Shown here: piece after piece, positions 1 through 9,447 of the stretch
Layout: each line of letters starts with the position of its first letter
How positions within the stretch are numbered: position 1 is the stretch's first letter
Assembly (NCBI RefSeq): GCF_000149955.1
Contig: NW_017264846.1
Span: 106,499 to 170,498, forward strand
Direction: 5' to 3'
Origin: Fusarium oxysporum f. sp. lycopersici 4287
Taxonomy: Eukaryota > Ascomycota > Sordariomycetes > Hypocreales > Nectriaceae
DNA length: 64,000 nucleotides
Notes under the pieces: model-generated
Told to the model about the DNA's origin: nothing
The model's input: the letters and a program-made list of their open reading frames with translations, nothing else
Database searches by the model: none
Translations under genes and position numbers: made by a program

Positions 1-2733
1 TTCTGCTTGTGCTTGGTATTTGCGCTTGATGAGATCATGGTAAGTAGGCTGACGCGGTGGCGCCGCTCTTCTCACAAGAGGATGGGTGTCGTCGAGTGAT
101 TTGAGTCGTGCGGAGAACCTGAGTCGTCTGGCTTCGAGCAGTTGATCGACTGGTGGTATCCCACTTTCTCTGTGCGAGATGGTGATGGGTGTCGTTTTCC
201 AGACGGGCACTATAGCTCTCATGGATTGATTCAAGGCTTTGTTCATTCTCTGTATGAGATGCTGGTTACTAGACGGTGTGTCTTTGTTGGGCTGGCTCCA
301 CCGCGGCCTGTTGGTGCCCGGGTACCACGCTTCAGATCCGTGGAGTAGCACCGGCTCAACACAAGCTCTGACGGCACCTCGCACGGCACTGGGAAGAGGG
401 CCATGTATTGTGTTGGTGAGTCCTCGCAAGTGGTAGGCGACGGCCTTTGCCTTCGCCGCCCACTTCTCGACGTGGACGCGGAATGATAGTCTGCTGTCGA
501 GCCAAATGCCAAGCCAGCGCAGAGCTAGCTCGGGGTGTTTCTCGACATCGCCGTGACGTACTGCCGGCGCGGTCCTGAGCTTACTGCGGGAGAAGTGCAT
601 CACTTCGGCCTTCTTTGGGTCGAAGGAGACGCCGTTTGCCGCGCCCCAACGCACCATCTCTGCGATGGAGCTGGATGCCATGGCAGTAGTCTCATCTACT
701 GTGTCGCCTACGGACAGGATGGCCGTGTCGTCTGCATAGCCGAAGCGACCCCAGGGATTGCCTAGTCGATAGATTGGCTCAGTATAGAGTAGGAAGAGTA
801 TCGGCGATACCGGCGATCCCTGAGGGAGCCCGCACTGAAGGGGAGAAGAGGGCGTGACGGTATCCTGGTACCTGACACGCGCAGACCGGCCGCTCATGAA
901 GGAGCCGGCCCAACGAGCCAAATAGTCAGGCCAGCCTTGCTCACGAAGGCGCAGGACGAGCCTGTTGCGCATGACAGTGTCAAAAGCACCTTGGACATCC
1001 ATTGTGACTAGAGTCGCCACCTTCTTGCGTGCAAATGCTTCTTCGATATCATGGATCAGAGCTGTCACCAGGTCTGTCGCAGACCTCTTGGGAAGCGCTC
1101 CAGCTTGTTGCGGGTGAAGGACGCTGTAGTAAACGGCTGCCCAGGCTAGGCGGCGTGCAATCAGTCGCTCTAGTCCCTTGCCAAGGCAGGAGAGCAGCGA
1201 GATAGGCCGCCATGCCCGTGGCTCAGTGAGGTCTCTTCGCCCCGGTTTCGCGATCATGACCACCTCCGCCTCCTTGAATGGTTTCGGATGATGGCCTGCG
1301 GAAAGGCATCCTTCGAACAAGCGGCGGACATGTGTTCCGATGATGTGCCATACGGCTTGGAGAAGATTGACGGTGATGTTATCTGACCCTGGCGATGTAT
1401 TGCCTGTCTGGATGGTCGCACACTGCGCCTCATCTAGCGAGACCCTGGGCGAGAAAGGAATCAACCTAGAAGGAGATACTGGTGTCCAAGCGTTTGCGAT
1501 GTCGTCCTCCGCAGTTCTTCGTTCCAGCGTAGCCTGTCGGAGTGCGTTGGCTTTGTCCATCTGGCTTTCGTACACGACGTTGTCAACCTGCAAGGGCGGG
1601 GGCTGAAAGGCTCCAGGGGATTTCAACCATCGGACAGCTTTGAAAACAGCGCTACTGCTGGAGAAGTTGTCGATGAGGTTCCGCCAATACTGCCTCTTAG
1701 CCCGACGGACCACACGATGAAAGTCTCTTTTGGCGATCTGAACGTCCTGGTTGAAGCCGCAGGGGTAGCTTCTTCTGATGGCCCGGAAACCAGCCGCAGC
1801 GCAGGCGCACTCATCCGTCCACCAGGGGGCTGGGCGTCCGCCTTTCCGCGCGGGCCGGCCAGCTGCTTTCGCTGCTGATGTTAGTAGACTTACAAGTGAA
1901 GAAGCGAGCTCGTCTAGTTCCGCAGGGGTCGAATGTGACAGGGGGATTTCCGTGGCTCCCAGTTCTACAATCTCGACGAATCGTTTAAGCTCGTCTTCCG
2001 TCGTCACTCGAATCTTGGCCGGCTGCATCGGAGTCGATCTAATATCAGGGAAGGTCAAGCTGAGTGTGAAATGGTCGGAGCTAGTGGCGAGGTGGTCCTC
2101 GACAGTAGCTTCGGCCAGCGGCAGGTTGGTGAATGCAAGATCGATTGTGTTGCCGTGCGGATTTGTCGGTATGTCTAGAGTATTGAGAAGGTTGAGGTCG
2201 TGCTCTGACGTCCAGTCTGCAATTTCTTGGCCGCGATTCGTAGCTTGGCCCGTCTACCAACTATGGTGTCTGGCATTGAAATCGCCAGCAACCACGCAGC
2301 GCTCCGGCACAGGCCATCGAAGTAGCGTGTTCAAGGCGTCCTTCTCGTCGTTCTGGCGATAAAAGTTGACTATCGTCATGCCGTTGACTGTGATCCAAAG
2401 AATGTCACGTGTCTCAAAGGGGCGAATCTGGTCAGCCAGAAGTCTTGGGTCTCGTCGAACATATGTCATCACTCTAGGCCGAGTGTCGTTGCTATTCCAC
2501 ATGTCGACTGGCGTGAACGTGTCGTACGCAGGATGTGTCTTGGTTAGGCAGCGGGCTTTAGTATGAGCTGTCCACGGCTCCTGCAGGAGTACAATGTCAT
2601 ATCGTTCGGAGTCGGCTAGCGCCAGGGCGCAGTCGTGGGCCGGAGGGATCTTGCCGACGTTGGCCTGGAAGACCTTGAGTGGCTTCTTATCGTTCTTTCG
2701 TGTCTGCGAGTACCTATTCCTGGTCATAGTCAT
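1..2733 (-). pseudogene. LINE ORF2: endonuclease-reverse transcriptase, one nonsense codon, continues past edge
   Basis: Begins at the ATG at 2733, overlapping the end of ORF1 by 20 bases. The N-terminus is an endonuclease/exonuclease/phosphatase fold with LLQEPW and GDFNARHHSW motifs. The reverse-transcriptase catalytic motif FGYADDTA is at about 721-744, preceded by a GLPQGSPVSP-type block. I checked every in-frame triplet from 2253 down to 1: the frame is open throughout except for one TAG at 2254-2256, directly after the GDFN motif, where a CAG-to-TAG change would explain the stop. The frame runs off the left edge after about 750 further codons, so the RNase H region is out of view. Without readthrough the product is a 159-residue endonuclease fragment. 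Confidence 0.9.
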
Positions 2734-4348
2734 GAGTACGGCTTGTCAGGATTATACGACGCTTCTTCTTCGGTGAGCTTAGTCCATGATGCTCAGGCTC
2801 CTCCTCTGCTTCGTAGGTAGCCCGGGGAGCTGTGGCCACCATGATGCACGAGGGTGCTCCCGACGCAGCTGGACTCGGAGCGTGAGCGTCTGGCTGTTCA
2901 TCTAGTCCGATGTCGCCCCTTCGCAGCTCAGCCGCTCCTTGTTGGGTTTCCATATGCGTCTCTAGTTGTGTTTCTGAATATCGTTGCCGGTATGTTTCCG
3001 CGCCCACCATTCGGACGTGTTCTCGTTGTTCTTTGGTAAGCCGGCGAAGGACGCCGCGTACTTTCTTCGGCCGAGCTGGGCACTTACTAAGGCTGGCCTC
3101 GTGGGGCCCTAAGCAGTTGACGCACTGTTCTGGTGCAGCACAGCCGTCTGCGATATGGTCAGTCATGCCACAACGTCGGCAGACTGGCTGTCTACGGCAG
3201 TTGCGGGCAAAGTGGTAGTCCCAGCACGTTTTGCACTGTTTAGGTTGGACGGTTTTGTCTATGAGTCTGGCTGCACGGCTGCCAAAGAGGGACCAGAATC
3301 TCTTGGTGGGCTTGAGAAAGGACACAAGTAGAGTCTTGGTCAAGGGATTATCCGAGAATTGTCTCCCAGTACGTATATCAACGGGCTTGAGCCCTGTCTG
3401 GATTTCTATCTCATCGCTGACAACGCTGTCACTATCCACCTCATTGCCGCGAAAGTCGGTCAGTCTTCTGGGAAAGTCTGAGACCACATAAGTGTGCCAT
3501 TCTTTGTTCGTTTCTACTGCCATAGCTCCCAGCTCAGCCGCCCACTCGGCCCGCTTCTCTACGAGAAAGTCGCGCGTTTCGAGGTCGGCAGCCAGGATGG
3601 CCCATCCTGATCTGACTTCAAACACCTGTCGGATCTTGTCTGAGACGGCGCCGAGTTTTTCCCGGATCAGGGTCCGGATTGCATAGCCACTATGGGTCCT
3701 GGCCGGAGCTCCGGCTTCTAGACGGATGAAGACATGGAGGTCTTGTCGGGGTGGAGCGATGGTCGATTGTTGCCCTTGGCGATGAAGTGGGTCAGATTGT
3801 CGGTGTTGTTGTTGATGTTGGGGAGTTGGGCGGGCGCGGTCAGTGGGGAGCGAGGCGGCGACGCTGCTGTAGGTAGGCTTAGAAGCTGGTGCAACGCCGG
3901 AAAGCTCTTGTTTCCAAATGCCGAGGAAGCTGTCGGCGAATTGCCGAGCGAAACGTCGCTGCGGTCCAGCGGTGAATTGCTGAGCGGCTTCTTCAAACTT
4001 GGCGCAGAAGGCCTGGAAAACTATCAGCTTGGCGTTGTACTCTTCCACGCGCTCGCGGGCGAGGTCATTGGCCGATTTGATAATAGAGATTGGCTGATCA
4101 TAGATCGATGTGGGGTTGGCACGCTCAGCTCCTTCCGCAGCTGCAGCAGTGGTGGCGGCGTTGAGTGGTGAGGACGGTGTCTGCGCCGTCCGCCCGAGTC
4201 CGGGTGAAACACCAACGGGACCGTTGACGATTGCAGGGCTGTTTTGCAGGAGAGCTGCACGGGCTTCTCGGTTTAGATTGGCGGGAGTGTGGATCCCGAG
4301 ATCAAAGCGATCCGAGACAGCGGGCGGGCTCGTCATGGACGAGGCCAT
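2714..4348 (-). CDS. LINE ORF1, gag-like zinc-knuckle protein
   Basis: 544 residues from a clear ATG. The N-terminal half is Ala/Pro/Gln rich and low in complexity, with an internal Gln/His stretch near residues 170-195. Residues 372-423 hold three retroviral-type zinc knuckles in a row (CKTCWDYHFARNC, CRRCGMTDHIADGC, CVNCLGPHEASLSKC). The C-terminus ends in a basic PKKKRR segment. ORF1 proteins of this kind bind the element's RNA and form the ribonucleoprotein particle. No stop or frameshift is seen. The end overlaps ORF2 by 20 bases, suggesting ORF2 is translated by re-initiation or ribosome slippage (inference). Confidence 0.9.
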   Translation of the reverse strand: MASSMTSPPAVSDRFDLGIHTPANLNREARAALLQNSPAIVNGPVGVSPGLGRTAQTPSSPLNAATTAAAAEGAERANPTSIYDQPISIIKSANDLARERVEEYNAKLIVFQAFCAKFEEAAQQFTAGPQRRFARQFADSFLGIWKQELSGVAPASKPTYSSVAASLPTDRARPTPQHQQQHRQSDPLHRQGQQSTIAPPRQDLHVFIRLEAGAPARTHSGYAIRTLIREKLGAVSDKIRQVFEVRSGWAILAADLETRDFLVEKRAEWAAELGAMAVETNKEWHTYVVSDFPRRLTDFRGNEVDSDSVVSDEIEIQTGLKPVDIRTGRQFSDNPLTKTLLVSFLKPTKRFWSLFGSRAARLIDKTVQPKQCKTCWDYHFARNCRRQPVCRRCGMTDHIADGCAAPEQCVNCLGPHEASLSKCPARPKKVRGVLRRLTKEQREHVRMVGAETYRQRYSETQLETHMETQQGAAELRRGDIGLDEQPDAHAPSPAASGAPSCIMVATAPRATYEAEEEPEHHGLSSPKKKRRIILTSRTHDYDQE

Positions 4349-4445
4349 CGCCGCGGCTTGCGGCTGCGCGAAGCGCAGGTTGGGTCGTTTGTTGTGCGCT
4401 TGTTAAGGATCTTGGTGCAGACAAGGTCACTTTCTTAACACTGGT

Positions 4446-6089
4446 ATGCCAAGAAAGTGTGATGACAAAGGAAGGTGCTGGCGGTCTCTGTTTCGGATCG
4501 ATCAAGTGCTCCAGGGTAAGCGGCCCCCTGCCGTATCGGATACACAAGCGCAAGGGCTACTCAATGCTTGCAAGAAGGTACGGTTTCGTGCAAGGCCGGC
4601 TGCCAAAGAAGATGGAATCATCGCGGCCGCCCGTAGGCTGCATAACGACCCAGAGCTACAGTTGCGTCGCCCTGGTCAGCGGGATGCCATGCTGGCGACC
4701 ATGGGTCCACGTGCACCTGAGCAGGTCATCGTCGTTCTTGCAACAGGTTCGGGGAAGACATTGGTATTCATGGTCGGAGCCACACTGGCGGGAGCTGAAA
4801 CAACCATTCTGATCCTTCCCACTGTAGCCTTACGCGGTAATATGCTCGGGCGCCTTGATAAAGTTGCGCTAAAGCACCATATCTGGCGCCCAGGCTCGAA
4901 GAAATCAACCCCCATCGTTGTTGTATCGGCCGAGGCAGCTTGTACAGAGGCGTTCCTAGAGTATGCCAACCGACTGTCTGATAGACAGTGTCTAGATCGG
5001 ATCGTGATCGATGAATGCCATCTCACGATCACAGCAAGCTGTTACCGACGAAGTATGTCGCAGCTAGCATGGCACGTACGGCAGATTCGTACACAGACTG
5101 TCTGGCTGACAGCGACACTACCACCAATCTATCAAGAGCTTTTCTTCGAGCACAATAAGCTCGTGCGGCCGCATATCGTCAGAGAGTCAACAAATCGTCC
5201 TAACATCCGATACATCGTCCAGCAAGAACGTGGGCTAGGCAATCTATGTGAGCAGGCAGCTTGTCTTGTACAGTCTTGCTGGACCCGGACAGACCTGTTC
5301 AAGAGCGAGCGGGACCAGGTCATTATATACTGTCCGACGAAGGATCTCGTGGCAGAGCTTGCTGACATGCTCGGCTGTCCGTCCTACACAGCCGAGTCCG
5401 GCACAGAAGAAGAGAAGATGGCGATCATAGAGCGATGGCTAACGGCAGCCGATTCGCCTATCATCGTGGCGACGTCAGCGCTGGGTCCTGGGTTTGACTA
5501 CCCTCATATTCGATTGGTCATTCACGTCGATGCCCCGAGCCTTCTGACGGATTTCTCTCAGGAGTCAGGTAGAGCGGGTCGGGATGGCGAAGTAGCCGAG
5601 TCGATCGTTTTACTTAGTGCAGCCTGGCAGCCGCAGTTAGGTCGACCTGTAGCAGCAGACAAAGAGGCCATGCAACTGTATCTTTTGCAGGAATACTGCT
5701 CGCGCGGGGTCTTGAGCCAATTCCTTGATAGCAAACCTGACTGGCGGTGGTGCATGGAGGGCGATGAGCTCTGTAGCGTTTGTCCCGAGCATCATGCGCA
5801 ATGCCGACCGCCTACCCTAGAGTTCCATCTACCACGGCCCCTACGTGATGAGACTGAAGCCGGACAGGACGGGGACAACTCATGCCAATACCCAGATATG
5901 GTAATGCCTCTATGCTTTGGCGCATTTAGTCGACCAGGCCGTACTAAATGGTTCTTGAAGCATTTTAACCAGTCATTTAAGACATGCCAGGAATACATGT
6001 TGTGGCTTGGTAAAGGTGCCTCTCTTGGCGGTAGTCGATGTGTGAACGCCAACTGTGTAGCTGCTCTTTTACTGGGAGAATTGGAGTAG
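4446..6089 (+). CDS. RecQ-type telomere-linked helicase (TLH family), N-terminally truncated
   Basis: 547 residues of a superfamily 2 RecQ-like DNA helicase. Visible motifs are a motif-0-like RRPGQRD (74-80), Walker A ATGSGKT (99-105), DECH box (189-192), LTAT motif III (221-224), motif V region VATSALGPGFDYP (341-353) and QESGRAGRDG motif VI (372-381). A Cys/His cluster follows at about 435-450. Intact TLH-like proteins usually carry long OrsD zinc-finger and recombinase-like regions before the helicase. Here the frame opens only at 4404, where the LINE begins, so the N-terminus has probably been cut off by the LINE insertion; the ATG at 4446 is simply the first available. Telomeric repeats begin 270 bases downstream, in keeping with a subtelomeric helicase. 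Whether it is expressed is unknown. Confidence 0.88.
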   Translation: MPRKCDDKGRCWRSLFRIDQVLQGKRPPAVSDTQAQGLLNACKKVRFRARPAAKEDGIIAAARRLHNDPELQLRRPGQRDAMLATMGPRAPEQVIVVLATGSGKTLVFMVGATLAGAETTILILPTVALRGNMLGRLDKVALKHHIWRPGSKKSTPIVVVSAEAACTEAFLEYANRLSDRQCLDRIVIDECHLTITASCYRRSMSQLAWHVRQIRTQTVWLTATLPPIYQELFFEHNKLVRPHIVRESTNRPNIRYIVQQERGLGNLCEQAACLVQSCWTRTDLFKSERDQVIIYCPTKDLVAELADMLGCPSYTAESGTEEEKMAIIERWLTAADSPIIVATSALGPGFDYPHIRLVIHVDAPSLLTDFSQESGRAGRDGEVAESIVLLSAAWQPQLGRPVAADKEAMQLYLLQEYCSRGVLSQFLDSKPDWRWCMEGDELCSVCPEHHAQCRPPTLEFHLPRPLRDETEAGQDGDNSCQYPDMVMPLCFGAFSRPGRTKWFLKHFNQSFKTCQEYMLWLGKGASLGGSRCVNANCVAALLLGELE

Positions 6090-6357
6090 GGAGACGGGAA
6101 GGAGAAGTATTACTGTTATTTGTAGTACATCCTTATTATTATCATATGAGACCATGCATTTATCATTAAGAGAGTGAGTATAAGTACTAAAATACATTTA
6201 GAGGATAAAGTTTTAATTCTCTTTAGGAAAAATAACTAATAATTATATAAAAAAGTAAAGCTCTAGCCAGTTACCACATAAAGGTATTAAATAGATGCAG
6301 TTATTATTATTTAACTACTACTAACAGTTTAGGAGAGAGTTAATACTAGTTAATATA

Positions 6358-6745
6358 ACCTTAACCCTAACCCTGAGGCAAAAGGTTGATTTTTCTTTAA
6401 ACCGGGAAGTTAAGAGACTAGTGGGTGTTTTGAGGAGTTATACCGGTCTTATGACAGAAGGTAAAGTTTTTATATTAATAAGAAAGTTAAGAGGGTAGAG
6501 TGTAAGCATAGGTCAAGAGTTAAGAGGGTTATTGATAATGATTTACCCGTTACCCTAACCCTAACCCTAAAGCAAAACCTCAAATTTTCGTTTGATCAGG
6601 GAAGGTAAGAGGCTAGCGGGTGATTGAGAGAGTTAGGCGAAGGACAAGGACAGACTGGTTGGCTGTTGTGCTAAGCCTGAGCTAGAACTTAGACGAACAA
6701 AACCTTGACGGTAGCCTTTACCCGTGAGTGTAACCCTAACCCTAC
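6358..6745 (+). repeat. Subtelomeric tandem repeat with interstitial CCCTAA tracts
   Basis: Three tracts of two to three CCCTAA repeats start near 6359, 6553 and 6731. The sequence after the first two is also related: a GGCAAAA/AGCAAAA start, a TTT-rich stretch, then a GGGAAG(T/G)TAAGAG segment and a block ending in GGGTG. This is a diverged tandem repeat with a unit of about 180-195 bases, each headed by telomeric sequence. The C-rich strand is the + strand, as at a left chromosome end. Confidence 0.85.
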
Positions 6746-6761
6746 TCAAGAATTATCAGTA

Positions 6762-6900
6762 GAAACGCATTGCGTTTCCTGTTTTTGACCAATCACCGTC
6801 TATTATCTTGGCCCCGTATTTCCCTGATGGAAACGCACTGCGTTTCTCGTACGGCACTAATGAAATCAGAAAACCTAAAACACGAAACGTGTCGCGTTTC
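6762..6900. repeat. Three spaced 17-bp palindromes
   Basis: GAAACGCATTGCGTTTC at 6762-6778, GAAACGCACTGCGTTTC at 6830-6846 and a diverged GAAACGTGTCGCGTTTC at 6884-6900. The first two are perfect palindromes around a central base; spacings are 68 and 54 bases. A fourth, degraded copy with the same right flank (GTTTTTGACCAATCACC) lies in the inverted repeat copy near 39,560-39,600. Confidence 0.8.
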
Positions 6901-7079
6901 CGTCGGTTGACCCTTGTCAAGTTCTATTGGTAGCGACAGTGTACGTCTTCCATCCAAAGATATCGAAGATTCTTTAAGTCACATACCCTGTACTCCGTAC
7001 AGTCATCTGCGTTCGGGGTGTGCCGCATCAGTGGAAACCCTTGTGTCACGTGTAATCTAATGGAAATCAGGCTGCATCA

Positions 7080-7725
7080 TGATAAGCACTTGTGCGGGAA
7101 CGGTATGCTCTCCATATTGTCTCTTCTCTCTTTTGCCATAAGTAGAGCAATAACAGTGCGCTTCATAAAGTGCAACTGTTAGTTATATAGATGTCTGAGG
7201 TCATTTGAAAAGGGAAGCAATAGCATATTCTCGACTAATGTCGACAAAGAGCCATCCTTGAATCGTAGCACTCAAACCTTGAAAGTTGGCAGTCCTTTCC
7301 TCAATTAAGCGCCCGACATGGCGGGGTAGTAAGACATGTGAGATGGACAGCAGGCAACAAGCTCAATGATAAGGACGGATAAATGCGGCTGCAAGTCCGT
7401 CGTCATTTAGCGCCCGTCAGTTGTGGGGAGCTGAAAAGCCAACCTCGCAATATTAGACTCGTTTAGTCAAGATCAGCCCGCCCTGATGTAGATCCTTGAG
7501 CGGCGACCGGAAGTGGAACCTAAGCGGTAAATTGTGCTGCCTTGGTCAACTGGATATCACCCCGCCAGCCAATCATAGCCCAACCTCGGATGGAAGAGCC
7601 TACTGATGACCCTTGGGTTTAAAGCCATCGGGAACTCTTTAGTTAGTGCGGCTGATGAATCAAGACTATCGATTCTCACCATGAGGCCTTCTGCTGCAGA
7701 TGGTCATTGGCTTAGGTACCAAGAT
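7080..7725 (+). repeat. Dispersed repeat, copy A
   Basis: Longest copy of a family with four members here. Shared blocks include GGGGTAGTAAGACATGTG, GACAGCAGGCAACAAGCTC, CAACCTCGCAATATTAGA and GGAAGAGCCTACTGATGA. It matches copy D (minus strand, about 38,950-39,615) along its whole length. No coding potential or terminal inverted repeats are evident. Confidence 0.82.
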
Positions 7726-7924
7726 ATCAACCAGCATCAATTGAAAATGTCATGTCAGCCTCACCGGACGAACGGAAGCGTATCCATCTGCGAGAAAAAA
7801 ACACGTAATGATAAACAACAGATGAGGTGCTAGAAGGGGCATGCAGCATATCAGAAGAAAGAATCCCTGTTATTGATGTAAAATATGACGAATATTAGTC
7901 TGTATCATCGCAATCTCTTACGTG

Positions 7925-8395
7925 GCGTAGATGTGTTCTCCATGTTGTCTCTTTTCTCTTCTTTTGAGAGCAGTGCAGTCACATTATGATTCGTTGAAAT
8001 ATAATTGTTGGCTGCATGGTCGCGCCAGGCATGGATGAAAAGGGAAGCGGCTGCATATTTTCAACCCCCGCAGATAACAAAGCAACAGGCCGCGACTATC
8101 AGAACCTCTGCACTCATCCCTGAATTGTGCTGTGTGACCCTTGGAAGCTATCAACCCCGTCTTTGATTGAGCGCCGGGCAGGGCGGGGTAATAAGACATG
8201 TAGGACTAAGGGAGGCAGCAAGCTCCATTACAAATCGTGTGCCACTTGGCGCCTGTTAACTATGACCTGACCAGATGCCAAGATTCAAGAGTGGGGAGCT
8301 GAAAGGTCGAAATGAACAGCTCCCGCGCCACCTCTAATTGTTACATTCTTTTAATCTATATCGGTCCGCCCCGGTGTATAGCCAGTGGAAAGGCT
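7925..8395 (+). repeat. Dispersed repeat, copy B (diverged, tandem to copy A)
   Basis: Repeats the order of copy A with many differences: a TGTCTCTTTTCTC start, AAAAGGGAAGCGGCTGCATATT, GGGGTAATAAGACATGT, GGCAGCAAGCTC, GTGGGGAGCTGAAA and GGTCCGCCCCGGTGTA. It lies about 1.05 kb upstream of the HeLo gene and in the same orientation. Confidence 0.72.
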
Positions 8396-9447
8396 ATGCC
8401 GGCTCCATCTCGTAATAATGGAAAATCCTGTTTGTTGTTGCTATAGTCGCTATAAACCGAGTGACGGGCCTAATTCATCTTGTGCCAATAAATCGAACTA
8501 ATTGCCGATCAGATAGTCTCTGCAAGGCATGGCCTGGAGCCAGTGACGTGAACTGACAACTGAGTGGTGGGGTTAGAAAAATAAGAGCAGCGTGTCCGCG
8601 ATTACAATAGAAATTACTATTAGCATGGTTATTAATTAGGGCACTAATAAATCCAAGCTATTTGGTAACGTTATATCTTTTAAGCTTATATGATATAGCC
8701 TCGGGAATAACGTTAGATCCTTAAGTTCTAATCAGATAATCTATACTACCGATTCACCCTTAAAGAATAAAACCGCCTGCTGTATTATAGGTGTTGGCTG
8801 TAATTGAGCTTCTTCCCTTGCCTTGTACGATAAATTCCAACAAGCTGCTTCATATATGTCAGAAGGTAAGATAGTTAAAACCGGCAAGATGCGGCATTTT
8901 CTCAACTTACATTGCCTAAATGTTATGAAACTATTGCTGCCTAAAACGCACTAAACCTGCGATAACGCAAAAGCAGTAATGCGCTTTGCCTTTGTTGAAC
9001 TGAGAAGGTTGCAAGCTTGCAGGGGCAGCTCATCCAAATGAGGTCCGAGCGTTGATCATTGACCCCTCCGTGTAGGTGCTAATGTTTAGGGCTAGCGTGC
9101 TCTAGAGCAGAGGGCCTGAGCTGGCTGGGGAGACTCGAGTTGCTGAGAACCTGACCGATCAAGTATAGTGCCGTCCGTTACCTTTGGCACGACCAATTGT
9201 CTTGAGATGAGCATGTTGTGTTGATTGAAGAGAAGAAGACTGGCGCTAACCAGAGGAAGCTATTACAAGAAGTCGTGTACATCACAGCTACCAATGAATC
9301 GGAATAGCTATTGATCCGTTAAGCCACGGATCTCTATAAATGGGAAGAAGCATCTCAACAAATGGGAAGAAGTATCATTCTCGACTTACATACGTGCATC
9401 TTTCGCGCCCTCTAGCTGTGCAGCCTGAGTATAAGTATTCACCCATC

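Larger units (their letters stand above)
1..4403 (-). mobile_element. Tad-type LINE retrotransposon, 5' part
   Basis: Non-LTR retrotransposon on the minus strand. It carries a gag-like ORF1 with zinc knuckles, then an overlapping ORF2 with an apurinic-type endonuclease and a reverse transcriptase. The 5' end lies near 4,400, next to the truncated helicase gene; the 3' end is beyond the left edge, so RNase H, poly(A) tail and target-site duplication cannot be seen. The domain order is that of fungal Tad/CgT1-like LINEs. The 5' boundary is approximate and is set by where the helicase reading frame becomes open (in-frame stop at 4404-4406). Confidence 0.88.
6090..9447. other. Gene-free subtelomeric interval
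   Basis: No convincing gene. The first 270 bases after the helicase are AT-rich. Then come telomeric-repeat tracts, the three palindromes and two copies of a dispersed repeat (entered separately). 8,400-9,300 is AT-rich DNA in which I recognise nothing. Confidence 0.7.

Noticed and set aside
142..2362. Several + strand frames over the LINE
   Set aside because: Shadows of the open ORF2 frame on the minus strand.
6358..6745. True chromosome end inside the window
   Set aside because: Tracts are only two or three repeats long and flanked on both sides by kilobases of sequence.
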